Notes under the pieces: generated by a model | What the model was told of the DNA's origin: nothing | Seen by the model: the letters and a program-made list of their open reading frames with translations, nothing else | Database searches by the model: none | NCBI GenBank assembly: GCA_035554635.1 | Contig: DATMIB010000132.1 | Coordinates: forward strand, 1-9,113 | Reading direction: 5' to 3' | From: RPQJ01 sp035554635 | GTDB lineage: Bacteria; Pseudomonadota; Gammaproteobacteria; Steroidobacterales; Steroidobacteraceae | Length of the DNA: 9,113 nt | Made by a program: the position numbers and the translations under genes | In this document: positions 1 to 8,700 of the stretch, in pieces | How the letters are laid out: the number at the start of each line of letters is the position of its first letter | Position numbering within the stretch: position 1 is the stretch's first letter

Positions 1-2765
1 TCGACCACGCCGTCGTCGCCGAACGTTGGGTAATGATTGTCCGGGTCGATGCGCCGGAACAGCGATTCGGGCGACTTGTCGAGGAAGTTGCTGAAGAGGT
101 CCTCCAGCGGGCCTTCGCGTGTGTCGGCGCTCGCGGTGACCTTCCAGTCGTCGCGCAACTTGCCATTCATGAAAAACGCCAGGCGCCCGTTCGCCGGCGA
201 GTCGAAGTCGCTGGGCGCATTGTTGCCCTGCAACGCCTCGGCCGGCCCGTTGGTGCGCGTCTCGGCGAGCGTGACGTCGGCCATGGCGACGTAGAACCAG
301 TCGTCGCGCTTGAACTCGAGGTCGCGCAGGTACAGGGAGCCGTTGCCCGCCTCGTCGAGCACGGCCACTTCGACCGTGTGTGCGCCGTCCGGCAGGATCT
401 CCTCGGCGACGAAGTTGCCGTCGCGGTCGACCGGCACCGGTCGACCCGCGACCCACACCGTGTGATGCGGCGGCACGCCGGCGCCCTGCACCTTGACCGT
501 GCCGCTGCCCAACCGGATGTTGTGCAATGCGAGCGTGTCCTCGCCGTAGGCGCCGAGCAGTTCCGGCGCGGGCTCGGCAAGTTGCCGCGCTGCATCGACC
601 TCGTCGACGGGCTCGTCGGTCGGGACGCCGTCGCCGCCGCCGACCGGCGCCGGGGCCGCCTCGGCGGCAGTGGCAGCGTCCCAGGCCTCGTGATTGACCC
701 ACAACGGCTGGGCCGCGGTTTCGTCGAAGTTGCCGCGCGGGTCGTACGCCCGCAGCACGAACTTCAGCTCGCCCGCGTCTGCGAGCTCGTCGCCGGCCGG
801 CTGCCACTCGGCTTCGCCAGCGGCGTCCACCGGCACGACCGCGAACGGCGTCGCTCGCAGCGACTGCCCGGCGGCGAACACCCGCACTTCCGCACGCTCG
901 ATGAAGCTCCGGTAGTTCGTGTACATGCGGAACCGCACTGGCTCGGCCACCTGGCCGTCGCCGAAATCGGTCACGGCCACCGCATTCGGCCGCGCCGTCA
1001 CGCTCAGTCGCGGCTGCGAGGCAAGGTTGTCGAAGCGGAACTGGATCTGTGCGTCGTCGAGCGCCACGTCGGTGCAGCGCTGCACGTCGGACGAGCTGCG
1101 GTTCGGGTCGTCGATCGGCTTGCCGTCGACGGTGATCCGCATCAGGTTCAGCGCATAGGGGCTCTTCGGCGTCAGCTCGCGCGTGATGCGCGTGATGTCG
1201 ACGCCCTCGAGGTCGTCGAGCGGCGCGGGCTCGTCGTAGACGACCTGCACGCGCACGAACGACTCCGCGCCCTGGACGAAGCCCGCGTTGACCACGTCGT
1301 CGGACTGCACGTAGCCGCGGCCTTCGTGCTCGGCCCGGGCGCCGGCCAGCGCGGGGTCCTGGCGCAAGGCCTCGAGCGCGCGACGCGCGCGGGCGGCGGA
1401 CAGGCCGACATCGTCGCCGTACACCGCGGCCGTGCGACGGTCGAGCCGCTCGTTGCGCGTGTAGCCGACGAACCGCAGGCGTGCGTTGGTGCGCGTCGCC
1501 ACCGCGTCGAGCGCGCGTCGCAGGTTGGCGGCGTAGCCGGGCGGGACGATCGGCTTGCCGTGCTCCAGTGCGAGTGGCTCGATGCGACCCCAGGGCGGAT
1601 CGAAGACCTTCGTCACCATCTCGTCGTCGCCGACGCCCGGGCACATCTGCGGCTCGTCCGGCAGCTGCTGCAACGGGTCGTCGTACCAGAACTCCACCTC
1701 GACGCGACGATTGAGCGCGCGGCCCTGCGTCGTGTCGTTCGATGCGACCGGGTACGCTGCACCACGGCCGTCGCTGTCGATCGCCGCGGTCGGCAACCCG
1801 AGCCGCTCCTGGATCTCCAGCGCGACGCGCCGGGCCCGCGCCTTCGACAGTGCGAGGTGATCGCCGTAGATGCGCTCGTTGCGCCCGCTCAATGGCACGT
1901 TGTCCGCGTGCCCGATGAAGCGCACGACGACGTGCCGCTTGTCGGCGAGGTTTGCCACCGCCTTGCGCACCTGCTCGGTGAACTCGACGCTGACCGCGGT
2001 CGACTCGTCGTCATAGCGCAGCGGCTGCACCAGGTTGCGCACGCGCGCACGTCGTGCGTGTCCCTCCTGGTAACTCAACTTGCAGACGGTCTCCATGCGG
2101 CAGACCTTGACTCGCTTGATCTCCTCGGCGACGAACACTTCCTGTTCGCGCACCGTCTTGCGCGGCTCGTCGTACCACACCTCGACCTCGACGCGCCGGT
2201 TGAGGGCGCGCCCCTCGGGTGTCGCGTTCGACGCGACCGGCCGCGTGTCGCCCGCCCAGTCGTAGGCGATCGCTTCCGGCGGCAGGCCGAGGGCGTTCTT
2301 GAAATGCTCGGCCACCTCGCCCGCGCGCTCGCGCGAGAGACCGGCGTTGTCCTGATAAACGCGCGCAAGCGTGTCCGACAGCGCCTGCGTATCCGCGTGG
2401 CCGACGAAGTGCACGCGCACGTTGCTGCGGTCGCGCAGGCCCTCGAGGACCTCGGCCAGCTTGTCGACGTAACTCTGCGGAATGCGTGCGACACCCGACT
2501 CGAAGCGGACCGCCGGAATGAAATTGCGGAGCTTGACCGTCTGCAGTTCCTCGCCGTCGACCTGCCGGACTTCGAGGCGGTCGCCGCGCTCGGTCCTGAG
2601 CAGTTCGGGGTCCTGCACCCACTCGCGGAACGTCTGGTCACCCGAGAGCTGGCGCTCGACCGGCTCGCCGAGATCGGTCGTCGCGACGGGCGCGGTGGCG
2701 GCTGCGCCGAGCATCGGCAGCAGGCACCCCAACAGCAGCAGCGTGGTTCGATGGCGCTGTGTCAT
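1..2765 (-). CDS. Multi-OmpA-domain outer-membrane protein, 3' end outside the window
   Basis: ATG at 2765-2763 opens 921 codons without a stop to the left edge. Residues 1-24 are a signal peptide (basic RHR, Leu-rich core, AAA cleavage region). Three OmpA-C-like domains follow at about 78-199, 241-364 and 387-512. Domain 1 has GHAD (D125), LSRERA (R147) and NRRVEVE; domain 2 has GHAD (D288), LSKARA (R310) and NRRVEVE; domain 3 has GYTR instead of GHAD. A CRMETVC pair (C222, C228) lies between domains 1 and 2. Then come beta-rich or Ig-like segments (512-690), an Ala/Pro/Asp linker (698-735), an Ig-like unit (736-815), and from 820 the beginning of an apparent outer-membrane region containing GRLAFFMNGKL, ASADTREGPLEDLFSNF and YPTFGDDGVV. 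OmpA-C domains bind peptidoglycan in the periplasm, so this is probably an envelope-spanning anchor. The membrane region is mostly outside the window, so a barrel is inferred. Translation is probably coupled to the DUF11 gene upstream. Confidence 0.93.
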   Translation of the reverse strand, partial: MTQRHRTTLLLLGCLLPMLGAAATAPVATTDLGEPVERQLSGDQTFREWVQDPELLRTERGDRLEVRQVDGEELQTVKLRNFIPAVRFESGVARIPQSYVDKLAEVLEGLRDRSNVRVHFVGHADTQALSDTLARVYQDNAGLSRERAGEVAEHFKNALGLPPEAIAYDWAGDTRPVASNATPEGRALNRRVEVEVWYDEPRKTVREQEVFVAEEIKRVKVCRMETVCKLSYQEGHARRARVRNLVQPLRYDDESTAVSVEFTEQVRKAVANLADKRHVVVRFIGHADNVPLSGRNERIYGDHLALSKARARRVALEIQERLGLPTAAIDSDGRGAAYPVASNDTTQGRALNRRVEVEFWYDDPLQQLPDEPQMCPGVGDDEMVTKVFDPPWGRIEPLALEHGKPIVPPGYAANLRRALDAVATRTNARLRFVGYTRNERLDRRTAAVYGDDVGLSAARARRALEALRQDPALAGARAEHEGRGYVQSDDVVNAGFVQGAESFVRVQVVYDEPAPLDDLEGVDITRITRELTPKSPYALNLMRITVDGKPIDDPNRSSSDVQRCTDVALDDAQIQFRFDNLASQPRLSVTARPNAVAVTDFGDGQVAEPVRFRMYTNYRSFIERAEVRVFAAGQSLRATPFAVVPVDAAGEAEWQPAGDELADAGELKFVLRAYDPRGNFDETAAQPLWVNHEAWDAATAAEAAPAPVGGGDGVPTDEPVDEVDAARQLAEPAPELLGAYGEDTLALHNIRLGSGTVKVQGAGVPPHHTVWVAGRPVPVDRDGNFVAEEILPDGAHTVEVAVLDEAGNGSLYLRDLEFKRDDWFYVAMADVTLAETRTNGPAEALQGNNAPSDFDSPANGRLAFFMNGKLRDDWKVTASADTREGPLEDLFSNFLDKSPESLFRRIDPDNHYPTFGDDGVV
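425..446. repeat. 10-bp perfect inverted repeat inside a coding region
   Basis: GGTCGACCGG, then CA, then CCGGTCGACC: two perfect 10-base arms separated by 2 bases. It lies within the Ig-like segment of the OmpA-domain gene, encoding the residues around GRPVPVDRDG. Functional significance is unknown and chance is plausible in GC-rich coding DNA. Confidence 0.5.
1230..2534 (-). repeat. Three tandem OmpA-C-like domains (OmpA-domain gene)
   Basis: Domain 1 is encoded at 2534-2169, domain 2 at 2045-1674 and domain 3 at 1607-1230. Domains 1 and 2 are clear relatives of each other, sharing PVASN, GRALNRRVEVE and WYDEP/WYDDP; DNA similarity is visible between 2164-2243 and 1678-1757. Domain 3 keeps GLSAARARRALEAL and a final VYDEP but has lost the GHAD Asp and the NRRVEVE strand. 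The distance from the GHAD Asp position to the LSxxRA Arg is 22 residues in all three. Confidence 0.88.
2694..2765 (-). other. Sec signal peptide of the OmpA-domain protein
   Basis: Residues 1-24 begin MTQRHRTTLLLLGCLLPMLG and continue AAAT. The basic n-region (RHR), the Leu-rich core and small residues around 21-23 fit signal peptidase I cleavage after about residue 23 to 25. This supports the ATG at 2765 as the start and export to the envelope. LLGC at 11-14 resembles a lipobox, but the hydrophobic stretch continues past the Cys, so lipidation is unlikely. Confidence 0.75.
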
Positions 2766-2770
2766 GGCGT

Positions 2771-2783
2771 TCACCTGCCCTCC
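2771..2783 (-). promoter_or_regulatory. Shine-Dalgarno region overlapping the upstream stop codon
   Basis: On the minus strand the sequence reads GGAGGGCAGGTGA, then ACGCC, then ATG. AGGTGA (2776-2771) matches the 3' end of the 16S complement and sits 5 bases from the ATG at 2765; its last three bases are the TGA stop of the DUF11 gene. GGAGGG (2783-2778) is a second candidate, 12 bases from the ATG. The overlap suggests translational coupling. An in-frame GTG at 2774-2772 makes a GTGA overlap with the same stop and is a possible alternative start, but it is only 4 bases from GGAGG and therefore less favoured. Confidence 0.7.
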
Positions 2784-5700
2784 GGAGCGCGGACGATGGG
2801 CTGCGCGGGCGGCCCGCCCAAGCGCCAGAACACTTCCGGCTCGATCGTGAGCGCGTAGCAGCAGTTCATCGCCGTCCAGGCGTCGGTGATCTGCTTCGTG
2901 AGCGCCGCCAGGCGCTGGTCCACCAGGCCCGCGTCTTCGAGGTCCGCGACGTACGACAGGCGCAGCACCGCCGGGGCCTTTCGCAGTTCTTCCAGCAGCA
3001 GTTCGAGACGCGGGCGCCACTGGATGCGCATCGTCGTGGTGCCCGGCTCGAAGACGTCGTCGGCCAGGTCGAGACCCACGACGCGGTAGATCGAGGCACC
3101 GAAGTTGAGCTTGAGTGCCTTGCCGCGCGTCGCCCGTTTGACCTGCACCTGCGGTGTCGACATGCGGAAGCCGCTCGGCAGCGTGCGGTCGTCGAGCTTC
3201 AGCACGAAGTTGCTGCCGCGTGCCTCGTCCGGCGTCGCGGCGCACGTGATGTGGTAGCGACCGTGCGCGTCGGTCGTCGCGAGCAGGCCGTTCGTCGTGG
3301 ACAGCCGCACACCCGCAATGCCGCGTTCGCCGTCGTCCTGCACGCCGTTGCGGTTGGCGTCGTCGAATACCTTGCCGGTGACGTCGGTGCAGTCGAACGT
3401 CGGGTCCGGCATGACGCGCACCGTCGCCGTCGCCTCGCCCGAGATCGCGTTGCCGGTCAGGTCGTGCACGACCTGTGCGCGGTTGACGTACTCGCCCTCG
3501 CTGACACCGGCGCCGACCGCGAGCAGCAGCTGCACCGTGTGCTGCGACGCGCCCGAGATCGCGAGCCCGCTCCAGCGCAGCTCGCGCCCGCCGAGCGACG
3601 GCTCGGTCGCCACGCCGTCGAGACGGGCCGAGCCCTCGACGTAGGTGAAGCCGGCCGGGTAGCGGTCGACGATCGCGACGTCGGTGAGCGCGAGGCCGGC
3701 GACGTTGTTGATCGTGATCGTGTACGGCACGAGCTGCCCGCGCGTGACGTTCATCAGCGGCGTGGTCTTGCTGATCGCGAGCGCACCGCTCAGTTCCGGG
3801 TCGAGCGGGATGTGGTTGTTGAAGGCCTGGCTCGAGCCCGGGGACTGGCTGCCGTCGAGACGCAGGTGCACGTGGTAACGCGTGCCGGCGCTGCGGGCGG
3901 GCACGGAGGCCGCCGGCGCGAACTCCGAGGTCTGCGCCTCGCAGTGCTGCGCGGTGGCCGGGACGGCGTCGTCGGCACCGCCCGGGCAGGACGGCACTGC
4001 GAGCGGCGCCGTCGCGGGCCCCGAGGCCGGCGGGATGATCTGCGAATACCCGGCGACGTAGTTCGTGGACGGCGCCGTCGCGACGACGAGGTAGTCGCCG
4101 CCACTCGGGCAGGCGGCGTCGCTGAAGTTGAGGTCGAACTTGTAGTAGCCGTCGGCGAGCGTGACCTGGCCCTGCTGGGCCACGTCGTCGAAGCACGCGG
4201 CCGGCAGCGAAGTGCCGGCGCCGGCACGCTGCAACGTGAGCGTGGCACCGGCGATCGGCGCGCGCGACACGGAGTTGTAGAGCACGCCGTTCGGCTCGAT
4301 CGGCAGGTCCAGGCCCTGCAGGTTCGCGCCCGAAGTGACGACGATGTCGGAGATCCGCTGCAGGCCGTTCGTGAACGGCGACACCGCACGACCGAGCAGC
4401 GCCGTGCGCGCGCCGGCACCCGGCGCACGCAGCCGCAGTTCGTAACGCGTGCCCGTCGCGTCGTTCGGCGCCAGGCCGCTCACGCGGTAGGCACCGGTCG
4501 CGTCGACCGGCACCGAGGCGACGGGCTGGTCGTCGCGGTAGAGGTCGACCGTCCAGCCGACGAGCGCACGCTCCGTCGAGTCCTGCACGTCGTCGAAGTT
4601 CGCGTCGTGCCACGCGGCGCCGTTGACGACGCCGACGCCCGGCACGCCACCGACGCCGATGGAGACGCTTGCGCTCGCGGTCTGCGCCGGCGTGTTCCAG
4701 GTCACCACGGCGGTGTTCGTGACGGTCGTGCCGACGGCGAGATTCGCACCGAGCACGGCGCGGAACCGCAGCACCGCCGAGGCCCCGGGCGCGAGCGCGC
4801 CGGCGCCGTAATTCGCCGTCAGCACCGAGCCGGCGAAGCTCACGCCGGCGGTCGAACCATTGAGCGTGGCCGAGCCCGTCACGAAGGTGAGCCGGCCGGC
4901 CGGCGCACCGGCGAAGTCGTCGCTCAGCACGACGGCCTGCGCCGGCACAGAGGCCACGTTCGTCACGCGCACGACGTATTCGAGCGTGGCGCCGGCGATG
5001 GCCGCACCACCGCCCACGACCGCGACGTCCTTGGAGATCGTGAGCTGCTGGCCGTCGCCCACGACGACGATGGTCGGTTCGGGACCGGTCGCGGGGTTGC
5101 CGTCACCGTCCGTGAGCAGGCCCGGCAACTCGACGCTGCGCACGACGGCCTGGTTGCTGATCACGGTGCCGGCCGGCGTGCCGGCGTCGACGCGCAGGTC
5201 GAACCGCACGACGACCGTGGCACCGGACGCGAGCGTGCCCAGCGTGATGCCCGACACCAGCGGCGAGGTGCCGCCGTCGGGCTGGCCGTACACGGCGCCG
5301 TTCAACGTCGTGGTGTTCGCCACGTAGGTCGTGTTCGCGGGCACGGCGTCCGTCAGCACGACCCCTGTCGCGGGCGTCGACGCGCTGTTCGTGACCGTGA
5401 TCGTGTAGCGCAGCACGTCGCCCGGATCGACGACGCCCGGCGAGCCCTGGTCCGACTGCAGCGCCACGCGCTTGTCGGCGTACAGCAGCGGCAGCGCGCC
5501 GACGATGTCGCGCGTCGGGTCGTCGACGGTCGGCGTCGCGGGATCGTCGGAGGGCCGATCGACGATGCCCGCGGCCGGTGCGCTGACGAAACCCTGGTTC
5601 GCGATCACGGTGCCGTCGACGACCGACGGGTCGATCACGACGTCGAACGTGATCGTCGCGAGGTGCGAGGCACTGTCGACGGGCCCGGCCGGCATGGCGC

Positions 5701-8700
5701 CCGCCGTCGGCGCCGCCGACGCCTGGATCTGCAGGCCGTTCACGAGCGGTGACCAGCCGCCGGCGTCGGCCACGACCGCGCCGTTGAGGGTGGTGCTGCC
5801 GGCCACGTACTGCGTGTTGACCGGGACCTGGTCGCGCAGCGTGACGCCGACGGCGTCGTCGGTGCCCACGTTGCGCACCGTGATCGTGTAACGCAGCGTC
5901 TCCCCGGCCAGCAGCACGTTCGGGTCACCCGTCAGGTCGGTCGAGACCTTCTGGATCACGAAGGCCGGCGCGGATTCGATCGTGAGACGCGTCGGGTCGT
6001 CGTCGTCCGGCACGTCCGGATCGGACGGGCCGTTGACGTTCGGGTCGTCGCTGAGTGCGAGCGTCGCGTCGTTGACGTTGAGATACGACTGGTTCGCGAC
6101 CACGCTGCCGTTGGCGATGACGGGCGCGAGCCGCACGTCGAAGACGACCGTGACGGTGCCGCCCGACGGCGGCAGCGTCAGGTTGCGCACGTCGAGCAGG
6201 CCGGTGCCGCGTGCGCCACCGGTCGCGCTGGTGCCGGACACGTCGGCGCCGGCCGGAATGGTGACGAGCGACAGCGTGCCGGCGGCGAAGGCCGCCGTGG
6301 CGTTGAGCCGGTCGAGTTCGTCGCGCAGTGCAAAGCCGGTGAGCGTCACGTCGGAGAGGTTCTCGACGCGCAGCGTGTACCGCAGCGTGTCGCCGGGCCG
6401 TGCCACGGCCGCCGGGTTGACACCGGACGTCAGGTTGGCGACGGTCTTGTCGAAGCGCATGGTCGGACGCAGCACGAGCGTCGTGTGCGCGTCCTGGTGG
6501 TCGAGCACGCCGACCGTGCCGTCGGTCAGGCTGCGCGTGTACGTCACCAGCTGCCCCGCCGTGGCGGCCGCCGTCGGGTCGGCACTGAACCATTCGGTCG
6601 CACCGGCCACGTTCGTCAATGCGACGCCGTTCTGGGTGTCGACGTCGAGCTGTGCCTGGTAGGTGACGATGAGGTGCTGCCCGGCCCCGAGCGCGGCGGC
6701 CGGCGTGAGCGCACGCAGCGACAGCGTGCACGCGGGCGCGCCGCTGAACGCGACGGCGTAATCGGTGCCCTGGATGAGCGGCGGCGACGCTGCGGTGACG
6801 CCGTCGGCCTGGAAGCGTTGCGCCGTGACCTGCGACGGTGCCGCCTCGCACATGCCGCCGGTCGCGATGTCGGGCAGGCGGTCGGTCAGCGTCACGCCCC
6901 AGGCCGTGCCCGTGCTCGGGTTGTGCACGTCGAGCGTGAAGGTCGCCGGCACGCCGATGCCCATGTCCGTCGGGCCGCTCTTCTCGAGTGTCAGCTGGTC
7001 CGGCGCGACGATCGTCATCGGCGGAGTCGTGCCCGGGCCGCCCGGTCGCTGGGTCGTGGCGTTGCCGTTGAGCCGGTTGAACAGGTACGAGGCCGTGTTG
7101 GTGAACTGCAGGCCGGGAACGTTCGTCGCCGTGTTCTCGAGCTGCACCGCCACCTCGACGACGACCTGCTCGCCGGCCGGAATGTCGATGCCGACGGTCG
7201 GGTCGGCGATCACGAGGCTGGTCGCCGTGCCGACATTCACCGGTGTCCATGGCTGCGAGCCGGCGATCTTCGTGACGCTGACGAAACGCAGGTCGGCGGC
7301 CGACGCCGTCAGGTCGTCCGCGATGCGCACGTCGTACAGCGGGTACGGGAACGGCGTCGAAGGCACGGTGATGCGGTAGCGGAACACCTCGCCGACCGCG
7401 GCGGTCGCCTGCGTATTCGCCTTGGCGAGGGCGGCGGGCATCGGCAATGAGATCGTGATGCGGGTCGGATCCTCGTCACCCGGCACGGACGGGTCGGCGA
7501 TGCCGTTGACGTTCGGGTCGTCGCTGAGCGCGTGCGTCGCGCCGCCAATCACGATGGCCGCCTGGTTGGCGACGACGGTGTCTTCGACGAGTGCCGACGC
7601 GAGCGTGACGTCGAACTGCAGCAGCAGTTCGCCGCCCGCGGCGAGGCTCAGGTTGCCGAGGTCGATCAGGCCTGTGCCCTTGGCACCGCCGGCAGGATTC
7701 GTGTTGTTCGTCGCACCGGCCGGCAGCGCGCCGACGAAGCTCAAGGTGCCAGGCACGAACGCCGCGGTCGCGTTGAGCGCATCGAGCTCGTCGCGCAGCG
7801 TGAAACTCGGCAGCCCCCCGGTGCTGCGCAGTCTCAGCGAGTAGCGCAACCGGTCGCCCGGTTGTGCGGTCGTGGCCGGATTCGTGCCGCGCGTCAGGTT
7901 CGCGACGGTCTTGTCGAAGAAGTCGCCGACGATGGCCACGGTGACGGTGTGGTCGTCCTCGTGGTCGGCCGTGGCGGGCGTGCCGTTCGTGAGCGTGCGC
8001 CGATAAGGCACGCGCGTGGCCGTGCCGGCGTCGCCGTTGAACCATTCGACGGCACCGGCGACGTTGGTCAGCGCGACCCCGTTCTGCGTGTCGGCATCGA
8101 GACGCGTGCGGTACTGCACGACGAGCCGCTGGTTTGCCCCGATCGCTGCCTTCGCCGTGAGCGCGGTGAAGCGCAATTCGCAGGTCGGCGCCGCGGCGAA
8201 GCTCGTCGAGTAATCGGTGCCGGCGGTGAGCGGGCCCTTGCCCGCGACCGGCGTGACGCCGTCCGCGGCGAAGACCTGCGCACTGAGCAGCTCCGGCGCC
8301 TGTTCGCACATGCCGCCGCTGGCGCCGTCGGGCAGGCGGTCGAGCAGCGATGCGTTCCAGGCCTCGAACTGCCCGACGTTGTGGACGTCGAGCGCGAACG
8401 TGCCCCACTGGCCGAGGTTCAGCGTCGCGGGGCCGGTCTTGGTCATGACCAGCTGCGGCGCGGCGATCGTGAGCGGCGGGGAGACGCCCCACTCGCCCGG
8501 CAACGGTTCGTAGAAGGTGTCGTCGATCAGGCGGCCGAAGTACCACTTGGCCGTATTGATGAACTCCTTGCCGATCGAGTTGGTCGGCGTGTCGTTCAGC
8601 ACGACCGTCACTTCGATGATGATCTGCTGTCCGGCCGGGATGATCCCGAAGTCCTTGAACGTGAGCAGGCCGCCGACGTTCGTGAACGTGTGCGGCACCG

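Noticed and set aside
2011..2622. Minus-strand frames at 2011-2622 and 2075-2641 as separate genes
   Set aside because: They are shifted-frame readings of the OmpA-domain gene, which in its own frame shows intact GHAD, LSxxRA and NRRVEVE motifs.
2724..2735. Lipobox LLGC in the signal peptide, suggesting a lipoprotein
   Set aside because: The hydrophobic core continues for several residues after the Cys, and AAA at 21-23 makes a better signal peptidase I site.
2766..2770. Terminator or promoter between the two genes
   Set aside because: Only 5 bases separate stop and start, with no hairpin and T-run on either strand.
33..2858. Plus-strand open frame of 941 codons
   Set aside because: Over 33-2765 it is in exact codon register opposite the OmpA-domain gene; it stays open because that gene uses no TTA, CTA or TCA codons there. 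Its translation is Arg/His/Val-rich with no recognisable domain.
2759..5752. Plus-strand open frame of 997 codons
   Set aside because: It is in codon register opposite the DUF11 gene and ends exactly where that gene uses a TCA Ser codon. The product is an Arg/Asp-rich shadow, while the minus strand gives clear DUF11 modules.
5925..7250. Minus-strand open frame of 441 codons in another frame, and a similar one at 7476-8546
   Set aside because: Both overlap the DUF11 gene in a shifted frame and read as Arg/Ala/His-rich low-complexity protein typical of high-GC shadows.
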